From DASRAJ01 sp035638255 (GTDB lineage: Bacteria > Bacteroidota > Bacteroidia > Chitinophagales > UBA10324), in contig DASRAJ010000098.1 of NCBI GenBank assembly GCA_035638255.1, forward strand, positions 124,001 to 188,000: DNA of 64,000 bases. The letters run 5' to 3'. The translations under genes and the position numbers were made by a program. Positions 1-7,262 of this stretch are shown here, in pieces (position 1 is the stretch's first letter; each line of letters opens with the position of its first letter). Below the pieces are notes generated by a model. The model ran no database searches and was not told where the DNA came from. It saw only the letters and a list, made by a program, of their open reading frames with translations.

Positions 1-46
1 AAGCCGCTTCGGAAAGACAATTTGTATACAGTTGTTCAACAATCAT
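1..46 (-). CDS. MBL-fold metallo-hydrolase, N-terminal fragment cut by window edge
   Basis: Read leftward from an ATG at 46, the frame is open to the window edge and gives 15 residues starting MIVEQLYTNCLSEAA. From memory this resembles the first strand of the MBL-fold/rhodanese family (persulfide dioxygenase-like proteins), which often begins with a similar IEQ-Y-CL-AYYIES sequence. A Bacteroidota-type -7 box lies 33 bases upstream (79-86). The gene sits just downstream of an ArsR regulator and a terminator, so it is probably its own transcription unit. Only 15 residues are visible and none of the metal ligands, so the family name is inference. Confidence 0.5.
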   Translation of the reverse strand, partial: MIVEQLYTNCLSEAA

Positions 47-78
47 GGTGTGTTCAATTTAAGGATTGGAAGTGACGG

Positions 79-86
79 CAAAGGTA
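79..86 (-). promoter_or_regulatory. -7 promoter box TACCTTTG for the MBL-fold gene
   Basis: The minus strand reads TACCTTTG, an exact match to the Bacteroidota -7 consensus TAnnTTTG, 33 bases before the ATG at 46. The -33 region falls in the T-tract of the preceding terminator, and no clear TTG is seen at the right distance. Confidence 0.45.
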
Positions 87-95
87 CGACTTTAG

Positions 96-133
96 AAAAA
101 AAATGAGCCGATCCTTTTTATTTGATCGGCTCA
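96..133 (-). terminator. Rho-independent terminator after the ArsR gene
   Basis: A perfect 10-bp stem TGAGCCGATC/GATCGGCTCA (104-113 with 124-133) has a 10-base loop. On the minus strand it is followed by eight T (96-103). It lies 23 bases beyond the ArsR stop codon. Confidence 0.85.
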
Positions 134-156
134 GCAATTTATTACTCAAACAAAAA

Positions 157-507
157 TTACCTGGTTAATTCACTCACAATTGAAGCAAGTTCATCAAGGC
201 GCGGGACATTGAGTGTGTAGTAAATGAATTTACCATCACGCTCGGTTTTCACCACGTTGGCGTGTCGAAGAATTGCAAGGTGTTGCGAGGCAACAGATTG
301 TTCTAAACGGAGGCGTACAAAAATTTCAGTTACTGTGAGCCGGCCGTTTTCTTCTATCAATTGCAACATTTGCTGGCGCAACTTGTGATTCACGGCGCGC
401 AATACGCCAGCGGCGCGCTTGAGTTCAGCATAATCAATTTTAATGGCTGATCTTGAGCCTCCATTCTTAGTGATGGTGGGCATTTCGGACATTGCAACTT
501 TAGGCAT
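157..507 (-). CDS. ArsR-family winged-helix transcriptional regulator
   Basis: A 116-residue protein. Residues ~30-115 form an ArsR-type winged helix: the helix-turn-helix lies in the stretch TVTEIFVRLRLEQSVASQHLA, and the wing is the hairpin VVKTERDGKFIYYTLN. There is no cysteine anywhere, so it is not a thiol- or metal-cysteine sensor of the ArsR/BigR type; its signal is unknown. The ~25-residue N-terminal extension looks disordered. It is followed by a strong terminator and then by the start of an MBL-fold gene, a plausible target. A cluster of ATGCA-type short repeats lies in the 98-base gap upstream, but no convincing operator could be defined. Confidence 0.85.
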   Translation of the reverse strand: MPKVAMSEMPTITKNGGSRSAIKIDYAELKRAAGVLRAVNHKLRQQMLQLIEENGRLTVTEIFVRLRLEQSVASQHLAILRHANVVKTERDGKFIYYTLNVPRLDELASIVSELTR

Positions 508-605
508 ATTGAAGATTTTTTAAGGTGAAGAATAGAAAAATAATTAAGGACAAATGCAATGCCCAGAATTATAATGCATAACTCAGATATGTTTTTAACG
601 TTATT

Positions 606-1307
606 TTAACTGCGGGGAGTGTTGATATAAACCGGCTTAATGTAGTGAGGTTCAAAGCTGTGGATGTCCTCGAACATAGATACGGTGAATTTTTTTTGGG
701 AAAGAAAAGTCATGTGGCGTGCTGAAGACACCACAGAATCATCATAGAGAATTGGCTCATCGCCCCATGCTTGTCTGCATTTTAAGACGCCGCTTCCGCC
801 TGCGACAACTGTATGTCCATCAGGAATGCTGAAAGGAATTGACGAAGAGAGAATGATGTTGTGAGAAGGAAGAATCTCCTCACCCTCCCGTCCATACAAT
901 CCGAAATAAATCTCATTTCGTCTTGCATCAATTGTGGGGCAGTAAATCAGATTGCCTTTGCCGTCATGAGTCCCCGGGACAGGAATTTTTTTTTCTAATC
1001 CGGAGGCAAGGGCTTGCAATGAGTCTATGGCGATGAGGGGTTTATCAAGAGAAAAACACAAACCTTTTGCAGTCACTACACCAATCCTTAGTCCCGTATA
1101 GGATCCCGGCCCGGCACTTACCGCAATGGCGTCCAGGTCCTTCATCCCGATTTTTGTTTCCTGAAAGAGCTGTTGAATGAAAACAGCAAGCATGGAAGCA
1201 TGATTGGTTCCGGAAAAATCTTCCTTCTTCAAAATCACTTCTCTATCACGGCTAATGCACACTGAACAAACCGAAGAGGAGGTTTCAATATTGAGGATAA
1301 GCGCCAA
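606..1307 (-). CDS. tsaB: tRNA threonylcarbamoyladenosine biosynthesis protein TsaB
   Basis: TsaB is the pseudokinase partner of TsaD in making t6A37 of ANN-decoding tRNAs in the cytoplasm. The 233-residue protein begins with the ASKHA-type strand ILNIETSSSVCSVC and carries the family signature SAGPGSYTGLRIG near residues 65-77, followed by AKGLCFSLDKPLIAIDSL. Length is normal. It starts 13 bases after the stop of the M28 peptidase gene and is probably co-transcribed with it, although the two functions are unrelated. Confidence 0.93.
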   Translation of the reverse strand: MALILNIETSSSVCSVCISRDREVILKKEDFSGTNHASMLAVFIQQLFQETKIGMKDLDAIAVSAGPGSYTGLRIGVVTAKGLCFSLDKPLIAIDSLQALASGLEKKIPVPGTHDGKGNLIYCPTIDARRNEIYFGLYGREGEEILPSHNIILSSSIPFSIPDGHTVVAGGSGVLKCRQAWGDEPILYDDSVVSSARHMTFLSQKKFTVSMFEDIHSFEPHYIKPVYINTPRS

Positions 1308-1320
1308 AAGGAAGTAAGAA

Positions 1321-3003
1321 TTAGAAGGTGACTTTCATTTCAAGTTCCTTGTCGCTGCGTTTCACTTTCACCGGAGCAGTATCACCTTTTTGAAAGGAGG
1401 CAAGTGCCTTCATGTAAACATAGATATCAGAAATAGTAAAGTCGCCGAGTGAAAGAATGATGTCACCTTTTTGAAGTCCGGCTTTTGATGCAGGCTGTCC
1501 TTCGTCTACGCCATCAATTCTCAACCCGGGACCTTCGAAGGAATAATCCGGAACAATTCCCAACCGGACCTTAAACTTCGGCACATCACCACCGTCCGGC
1601 TCTTTTGTTTTGCTGAAAGCCAATGTCCCGCTATTGTCGAGATGAAGAAGAATGTGCTCGATGTATTTTAAAACTTCTAATTCACCCGGGTAATTAATCT
1701 TGTCCGCATCATCGCTTGGCTTGTGATAGTCATCGTGCGTGCCTGTGAAGAAGAAAAGAACCGGAATGTTTGCTAAGTAGAAAGAAGTAAAATCAGATGG
1801 ACCTATGCCCTGATCTTTTAGCACGAATTTCAGCGAATCAAAAGTCATCGTCCTTATAAAATTGAAAGCATCAGGAGAAGATCCCAAGCCGTCAATCTCC
1901 AATCCTTTTTCAGTGCGATATCTTCCAATCATGTCCATGTTGATCATAAAATTGATTTTAGAAGTATCGAACGTTGCATGACCAACCCATGATTTTGAAC
2001 CACGCAATCCTTCTTCTTCTCCGGAGAAATTGATAAAGAGGAAATTATTTTTTTCCGTCACGCCATTCGTTGCAAGCCATTTTGCCAATTCAATTACGCC
2101 GGCAGTTCCGCTCGCATTATCGTCGGCGCCATTGTGAATAGCAGGCACACCCCGATAGAGTGAGCCTCCAAGTTCATTATGCCCGAGATGATCATAATGC
2201 GCACCAATAACAATCGTAGTCGCCGAATGGTTATCAAGGAAGCCAATCACGTTGTGCCCGGTAACAGAAACTCTTTTGAGATGAACATTCATCACCGCAA
2301 CATTCAACTGATCACGCTTCACTTGCTTCCATGCTTCGGCTTTCACAAATACAATAGGAATGGCTGCGTCGAAGGATTGGATGTCGAGGTTGGCTTCAAG
2401 ATCATCAGCTTTCGAATTTGTATTCGTGAAGATGATGGCGATGGCCCCCCTGACCATAGCATTATCCACCTTGCTTTTGATGTCAGCATACGGCGCATAT
2501 TTCGAATGAGGATTGTCGCCTTCGGGCGTGCTGCATTCCATAAAAAAAATTTTGCCCTTCAAATCCAGTTGCCCTTTGTAACTATCATAGTTAATTGCAG
2601 GCGAAGAAATTCCATAACCAACATCCACGATTGACCCCTTCACTTTTTCGTTTCCACTCACGTTGACCGGAAAATAATCTTCATTGAGCTTAAGCTTGTG
2701 TGTGTTTATGATGAGTTCATTTTTTCCATCGGGCTTTTTTCCATTGGAGAACGTGAATGATTGAAGAAATGAACCTTGACTTCCCATGGGGCCAATGCCA
2801 ATGTTTTTGTATTCCCTGATGATGTAGGATGATGCTTGCTTCTCACCTTTTGATCCCGTGAGTCGCCCCTGTAATTTATCCGATGCGAGATAATAAATAT
2901 GCTGTTTCAGGTTTTTGATGAGCGACGAATCACTTGTTTGAGCAAAAGATTTTAGTGAGAAGAAAACCAGAAGCCCAAGAGCTATGAAACTAATTTTTTT
3001 CAT
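1321..3003 (-). CDS. Secreted M28 zinc aminopeptidase with PA and PDZ domains
   Basis: A 560-residue exopeptidase-like protein. Residues 1-22 are a signal peptide ending SFAQ. A protease-associated insert spans ~125-235, the M28 catalytic domain ~245-465 and a PDZ domain ~485-560. The zinc-site residues of M28 are all visible: HYDHLG, the bridging Asp in ADDNASG, the catalytic Glu in SGEEEG, Asp in NMDMIGR and a C-terminal His in HDDYHKPSDD. The enzyme should be active outside the cytoplasm and release N-terminal amino acids from peptides. The C-terminal PDZ probably binds peptides or a partner. No T9SS sorting domain is present, so it is likely periplasmic. A second M28 gene lies at 27492-28778. 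Confidence 0.9.
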   Translation of the reverse strand: MKKISFIALGLLVFFSLKSFAQTSDSSLIKNLKQHIYYLASDKLQGRLTGSKGEKQASSYIIREYKNIGIGPMGSQGSFLQSFTFSNGKKPDGKNELIINTHKLKLNEDYFPVNVSGNEKVKGSIVDVGYGISSPAINYDSYKGQLDLKGKIFFMECSTPEGDNPHSKYAPYADIKSKVDNAMVRGAIAIIFTNTNSKADDLEANLDIQSFDAAIPIVFVKAEAWKQVKRDQLNVAVMNVHLKRVSVTGHNVIGFLDNHSATTIVIGAHYDHLGHNELGGSLYRGVPAIHNGADDNASGTAGVIELAKWLATNGVTEKNNFLFINFSGEEEGLRGSKSWVGHATFDTSKINFMINMDMIGRYRTEKGLEIDGLGSSPDAFNFIRTMTFDSLKFVLKDQGIGPSDFTSFYLANIPVLFFFTGTHDDYHKPSDDADKINYPGELEVLKYIEHILLHLDNSGTLAFSKTKEPDGGDVPKFKVRLGIVPDYSFEGPGLRIDGVDEGQPASKAGLQKGDIILSLGDFTISDIYVYMKALASFQKGDTAPVKVKRSDKELEMKVTF

Positions 3004-3079
3004 GAATGCAATTTGAAACGAGTTAATGACGAATGCAATTTTTTATTTCTGATTTTGAAATCTAACCGGGCTAAACCAA

Positions 3080-3148
3080 CCGCGGTTGAAAAAAAACCGC
3101 GGCGGCTTCCAAAGAAATGGGCTGTACACCGCAAAGGTAACAGCCCAT
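3080..3148 (-). terminator. Two hairpins after ctpA, probable terminator or attenuator
   Basis: A 9-bp stem ATGGGCTGT/ACAGCCCAT (3117-3125 with 3140-3148) lies 22 bases after the ctpA stop and is followed on the minus strand by TTTCTTT. A second stem CCGCGGTT/AACCGCGG (3080-3087 with 3095-3102) follows. The loop of the first holds TACCTTTG (3139-3132), an exact -7 box that could start transcription of the M28 gene. So this may be termination plus re-initiation. Confidence 0.5.
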
Positions 3149-3169
3149 TCAGGAATTCGACTTACGAAA

Positions 3170-4825
3170 TTACTTCGATGCCTCCAGGGTTTTGCTGTAC
3201 AGAGCAGGATCATTCAGCACTTCAATGGCTTTCTTCACTTCATCATCATCCTTCAACGAGGCTTCAATTCTACCGTTCTGATAATAGTAACGCACCGCAA
3301 TTTCCTGCTCCAGCATGTCACGAATTTCATCTTTAAACTTGATCAAATCTTTTTGCTTGTCGTGATTCATTTCATCCTGCAGATGCGAAAAGTCATCCCT
3401 GATGCCATCCCAGTACGCTTCCTTCTGCGCGGTCTCTTTCAGGTCTTTCATAGCCTGCTCACTCTTAGTGGTGTAATCATAATCCTTCGTGCTGAGCCAC
3501 TGCAGAAAGTCATTGTACTCATCATCGGTAAGATGAAACTCTTTTGTGACCGGAATGGTCTCGTGTTTCTGGCGATACTCGGTAGCATAATCGAAGATGA
3601 GGCTCTTCTCGAGCAGGCTGGCGGTGATGGGTGAAAGTTTTTGCGGGTCCATCATAAAGTCAGGGTCAATGCCGCCGCCATCAAACACTGTTCTTCCGGA
3701 ACTGGTTTTGAAAGCATGCTTGAGTGAATCAGGTATTCTTCCCACACTTCCATTTTCATTGCGATGTTCGTAATCGAGCGCCTGAATGCACCTGCCGCTC
3801 GGAGTGAAGTAATGAGCGGTAGTCACTTTCAATTGCGTACCATAGCTCAGTGTTCGCGTTGTTTGCACCAATCCTTTGCCATACGTTCTTTGCCCAATCA
3901 CCACACCCCGATCATAGTCCTGTACTACGCCCGTTACAATTTCCGATGCTGATGCAGAACCACTGTTGGTGATAATTGCGAGAGGGATTTTTGTGTCAAT
4001 AGCCGGATTCAAGGTGAAATATTCTTTGTCCCATTCCTGCACCTTGCCTTTGGTGCTTACGATTTTCTGCATCTTCTCAATGAATACATTTGACACGTTC
4101 ACCGCTTCATTGAGCAAGCCACCGGGATTACTTCGCAGGTCAAACACAACGCCTTTCAATTGATATTTACTTTCAAGATCTTTCAGTGCATCTGCCACGT
4201 CTTGTCCGCAACCTTCTGTGAATTGGGTGAGGCGGATGTACCCGATGTTATTTTCAAGCATTCCATAATAAGGAACACTATTCACGTGCACTTCATCACG
4301 AGTTAAAATCTTTGTCTCAGAATTTTTATCACCGGGACGCTGAATTTCCAGTTTAACAGTAGTGCCCGGTGCTCCTTTTAAAATCTTACTCACATCATCA
4401 ACGGTTTTACCCTTTGTTGATTTACCATCCACCTCGAGCAATATGTCACCTGCGCGCAAGCCGGCTTTGTCAGCAGCATAGTTTTGGTAGGGCTCGGCCA
4501 CCACAATTTTATCATTCTCTTTTCGAATGATGGCGCCAATGCCTCCATAGTTGCCGGTAGTTTGAAAACGATACCCCTCAATGTCCGCCTCACTGATGTA
4601 GTTCGTGTAAGGATCAAGCGACTCGAGCATGGCGTCAATACCTGTGCGCATGAATTTGGCCGGATCAATATCATCAACATAATACGTATTGACTTCTTTG
4701 TAGAGCGTCGCGAAGATGTCGAGGTTCTTCGAAATCTCGAAGTAGCTATCACTGGTAGTTGCAATCGGGATGAATGCGAGTAATGCGAGAGCTGCGATGA
4801 GCAGCGATTTTTTCCATTTTTTCAT
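3170..4825 (-). CDS. ctpA: S41 C-terminal processing protease (CtpA type)
   Basis: A 551-residue serine protease of the tail-specific/Ctp family. Residues 1-24 are a signal/anchor (MKKWKKSLLIAALALLAFIP). The PDZ domain spans ~85-170, with GIGAIIRKENDKIVV and KAGLRAGDILLEVDG. The catalytic core holds the nucleophile in TNSGSASASEIV and the general-base lysine in QRTYGKGLVQT. The ~200-residue helical C-terminal part (rich in K/E/D) is typical of Bacteroidota Ctp proteins. It should cut unfolded or tagged proteins from the C-terminus in the periplasm. It reads toward the M28 peptidase gene, with two hairpins between them. Confidence 0.92.
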   Translation of the reverse strand: MKKWKKSLLIAALALLAFIPIATTSDSYFEISKNLDIFATLYKEVNTYYVDDIDPAKFMRTGIDAMLESLDPYTNYISEADIEGYRFQTTGNYGGIGAIIRKENDKIVVAEPYQNYAADKAGLRAGDILLEVDGKSTKGKTVDDVSKILKGAPGTTVKLEIQRPGDKNSETKILTRDEVHVNSVPYYGMLENNIGYIRLTQFTEGCGQDVADALKDLESKYQLKGVVFDLRSNPGGLLNEAVNVSNVFIEKMQKIVSTKGKVQEWDKEYFTLNPAIDTKIPLAIITNSGSASASEIVTGVVQDYDRGVVIGQRTYGKGLVQTTRTLSYGTQLKVTTAHYFTPSGRCIQALDYEHRNENGSVGRIPDSLKHAFKTSSGRTVFDGGGIDPDFMMDPQKLSPITASLLEKSLIFDYATEYRQKHETIPVTKEFHLTDDEYNDFLQWLSTKDYDYTTKSEQAMKDLKETAQKEAYWDGIRDDFSHLQDEMNHDKQKDLIKFKDEIRDMLEQEIAVRYYYQNGRIEASLKDDDEVKKAIEVLNDPALYSKTLEASK

Positions 4826-4935
4826 TGAGCAATAAATTTTTTAAGGGGAACGAAATTATGGGATAATTATTAGAGCGGTCTTGACCAATAGACGAAAGCA
4901 ACCATAAGGGAGGACAAAAGATTCGTTTTAGCGGA

Positions 4936-5538
4936 TTACTTTTTCAGGATAGAAAGATCCATTTCAAATTCCGGAAGCACATCATCACCGGAAATTTTTT
5001 TATCGAATCCTTCAATAACATCAAATGCAAATGGAGTTCTGTAAATAAAAACTTTTTCGTGTTTAGGATCAATGAGCCAGCCAAGCCGGCATCCGTTATT
5101 CATATACATCTGCATCTTCTCTTTCAGTTCTTCAAGATCATCGGAGGGCGACTTAAGCTCAACAACAAAGTCAGGACAAATTGGCGAGTAAGAATTTTTT
5201 TCTTTCTCGGTGAGCGCTTCCCATCGTTCCTTCACTACAAAAGAAGCGTCGGGGCTTCTTACAGAACCATCTGGTAGTTTGAAACCCGTGCTTGAGTCAA
5301 AGAGGTAACCGAGCTTCATTTTGCGATTCCAACTGTAAAGTTCACCGCTCAAAGTGGAGTTGAAATAACCGCCATAGCTCACAGTTGGCTCCATCATCAC
5401 TATTGTTCCGTCTGGCTCCCGCTCAAATTGATAGGGTGAATTCTTTATTGTGAATTTCTGAAACTCTTCATCACTCATTTGGTGAAGAGATTCAAGGTTG
5501 AGATACGTTTTGTTTTTGCTTCTGATGGTTGTGATCAT
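4936..5538 (-). CDS. Uma2-family (DUF820) putative endonuclease
   Basis: A 200-residue protein of the Uma2 family, which has a PD-(D/E)xK-like nuclease fold. Visible motifs: the acidic pair in SVRSPDASFV and the core PDFVVELKSPSD, where D...ExK is the expected catalytic set, followed by YMNNGCRLGWLIDPKHEKVFIYR. The family is common in cyanobacteria and Bacteroidota, where its biological role is not established. A -7-like box lies only 5 bases upstream of the ATG, so either the message is nearly leaderless or translation starts further in. Confidence 0.85.
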   Translation of the reverse strand: MITTIRSKNKTYLNLESLHQMSDEEFQKFTIKNSPYQFEREPDGTIVMMEPTVSYGGYFNSTLSGELYSWNRKMKLGYLFDSSTGFKLPDGSVRSPDASFVVKERWEALTEKEKNSYSPICPDFVVELKSPSDDLEELKEKMQMYMNNGCRLGWLIDPKHEKVFIYRTPFAFDVIEGFDKKISGDDVLPEFEMDLSILKK

Positions 5539-5542
5539 GATT

Positions 5543-5550
5543 CGAAGATA
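5543..5550 (-). promoter_or_regulatory. -7-like box TATCTTCG upstream of the Uma2 gene
   Basis: One of five exact copies of TATCTTCG in this window, all on the minus strand just before minus-strand genes. It resembles the TAnnTTTG -7 consensus with one change. The start codon is at 5538, so the leader would be extremely short. Confidence 0.35.
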
Positions 5551-5724
5551 AGAATTTCAGAAGAGTAGTTCTTCGAGTTGTTAGTGAATAAATTAGGCAT
5601 GATTAACAAAAATGGTCACTTGAGCTTTTCCCTTTTACGATTGCAAAACTATCTATCTTGCAACTCTTAAAAATCAATCACCATTAACAAATAAATTTTT
5701 TATTCAACCGGAAAAACAAACACC

Positions 5725-6591
5725 ATGTCAGAATTCGCAAACAACATTGAGAAGCTCATCGGTCAAAATCGCGTGGAAGTGGCCATTGAAGAATTTCAAA
5801 AATTGCTGGCAGAATTCAAACCCGCTTCGGATAGCGGACATGCCGAAGAACGCGAATTGAAAACTTTTTTTATCGGGCTTTCTCAAAGGTTGTATCAGGC
5901 AAAAGATAATCTGAAGAGCGGAAACATAAATGAGGAAGCCCTGGCGCGGGAGCGGCAAAAGATCAGCAACCAGTTGCTTGAGACCGTTTTTGATCTCGAT
6001 AAGAACGCAGAGTTTAATGCCTTCATCAATACCAAGGAAGAAGAATTCGCCTGGCAGAATGCTAAATCGTTGAATACGATAGCGGCTTATGAGGAATACT
6101 TCGGCAAGTTTCCGAATCAGAAATATGTTGAAGAACCTCCTAAGTTTCTCGAGGAGTTGAAAAATGAGTTACGGCAAAAAGCGGAAGCAGAAAAAAGGCG
6201 GAGAACCCAGGATGAAAGAAAGCCCGTACCAAATCTTACTGCTTCCTCTTATACGAATCAAAGGGAACCAGCACCAGTTAAGAAATCTAATTCAAGAATG
6301 ATGATGATCATTGGTGCGGCCGTGGTAGTAGTAATTATTATCATTATTGTGCTCAACTCCGGCAATAAAGGCGGTGTATCGGGCAACGTCGGAACTGTTA
6401 ATGACAACGCTGCTATAGAGGGATCAAATGACAACTCAGGAGCAGCCACTGATCAAAACAATTCTGTTCAGCGAGAAAATTCTAATGAACCAGGCAATAG
6501 CGGTAACGAATCCGGTGACAATTCTCAGGCTGGGGGCGATCAAAATGATTCTGATGATCAAAGTGGTGGTGATGTTGATTCTACCCAGTGA
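5725..6591 (+). CDS. Unknown single-pass membrane protein with helical N-domain and Asn/Ser/Gly-rich tail
   Basis: A 288-residue protein I do not recognise. Residues 1-165 are charged and helical, with repeated FQKLL/ETVFDLDKN-type segments. A tetratricopeptide-like or effector-associated helical domain is possible but not shown. Residues ~193-213 form one transmembrane helix (MMMIIGAAVVVVIIIIIVL), and residues 214-288 are a low-complexity N/S/G/D-rich tail. With no signal peptide, the N-domain is probably cytoplasmic and the tail outside. A box TATCTTGC (5654-5661) precedes it by ~65 bases. It is the only plus-strand gene between minus-strand neighbours and converges on zapA. Confidence 0.75.
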   Translation: MSEFANNIEKLIGQNRVEVAIEEFQKLLAEFKPASDSGHAEERELKTFFIGLSQRLYQAKDNLKSGNINEEALARERQKISNQLLETVFDLDKNAEFNAFINTKEEEFAWQNAKSLNTIAAYEEYFGKFPNQKYVEEPPKFLEELKNELRQKAEAEKRRRTQDERKPVPNLTASSYTNQREPAPVKKSNSRMMMIIGAAVVVVIIIIIVLNSGNKGGVSGNVGTVNDNAAIEGSNDNSGAATDQNNSVQRENSNEPGNSGNESGDNSQAGGDQNDSDDQSGGDVDSTQ

Positions 6592-6610
6592 CAATAGCAA
6601 AGTTGAACGA

Positions 6611-6907
6611 TCAATTTTTTTTCAGCGCATCAACAATTATTTTTTCAGCTTCCGAAATTTTTTGGAAGAGTAATTCACCCTGCTCTCCATCTGCACTTTT
6701 ATTTTTCAGAAGGTCAACAAAGTTCATCAGTGCACTCATGGCGAGGTAATCAATCTTTTCCTGCCCGGTAAACCGTAATTGAAACTCATTGAACTTTTCA
6801 TTGATCAAATGCTCTGCTTGCCGGACAAGCTCTTCATCCTGTGCCCGGATCTTTAGCGGGTACTGCCGCTCACCAACAGTGACTGATATGCTTACCAATT
6901 CTTCCAT
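6611..6907 (-). CDS. zapA: Cell division protein ZapA
   Basis: A 98-residue protein with the ZapA layout: N-terminal beta strands VSISVTVGERQYPLKI, then RAQDEELVRQAEHLINEKFNEF and a C-terminal helix for coiled-coil dimerisation. ZapA bundles FtsZ filaments at the division ring. It follows a small coiled-coil gene and pheT on the same strand (21 bases after the coiled-coil stop). In many Bacteroidota, to my knowledge, zapA is followed by the RNase Y gene; here the next gene downstream is a convergent unknown membrane protein instead. Confidence 0.88.
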   Translation of the reverse strand: MEELVSISVTVGERQYPLKIRAQDEELVRQAEHLINEKFNEFQLRFTGQEKIDYLAMSALMNFVDLLKNKSADGEQGELLFQKISEAEKIIVDALKKN

Positions 6908-6928
6908 GCAATAATTTTTTTTTCAGTG

Positions 6929-7240
6929 CTAATCTTCACCTGAAAGTTTTGCAATCACGCCATCAAGCTCTCTCAAATATTCGTTGAGCTTGCGGCGCAC
7001 TTCTTTTTTATTTTCATCAGAGAGATTTACGAACGCTCCGAGTTTCAGTGATGCTACTTCCTGTTCGAGAGAATCTATCCGTTCCTGATTTGAAGTCTGC
7101 TGATTGCGAAGAACCTCAATCTTTTCGTCTTTCGATTTTAATTCTGTGATCAGCTTATCCTGCTTTTCAGAGAGGCGGCGAATCTTGCTGATGAGTTCAT
7201 CCGTTTTCTTCAGAAGGTCTTTCGTAGAATTCATTGCCAT
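6929..7240 (-). CDS. Small coiled-coil protein between pheT and zapA
   Basis: 103 residues from the chosen ATG at 7240; an ATG at 7234 is equally possible. A longer upstream start at 7297 would overlap the end of pheT and add a sequence unlike the rest. Residues ~5-60 are a heptad-rich coiled coil (KKTDELISKIRRLSEKQDKL). The C-terminal part, KKEVRRKLNEYLRELDGVIAKLSGED, is conserved in Bacteroidota proteins at this locus as far as I recall. Its position before zapA suggests a ZapB-like or ZapA-partner role in division, but this is inference from context. Confidence 0.75.
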   Translation of the reverse strand: MAMNSTKDLLKKTDELISKIRRLSEKQDKLITELKSKDEKIEVLRNQQTSNQERIDSLEQEVASLKLGAFVNLSDENKKEVRRKLNEYLRELDGVIAKLSGED

Positions 7241-7262
7241 TGGTTGTTGAAGACAAATTATT

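Noticed and set aside
3013..3634. Two plus-strand open frames over the 3' end of ctpA
   Set aside because: Antisense to well-supported ctpA codons; translations are basic and featureless.
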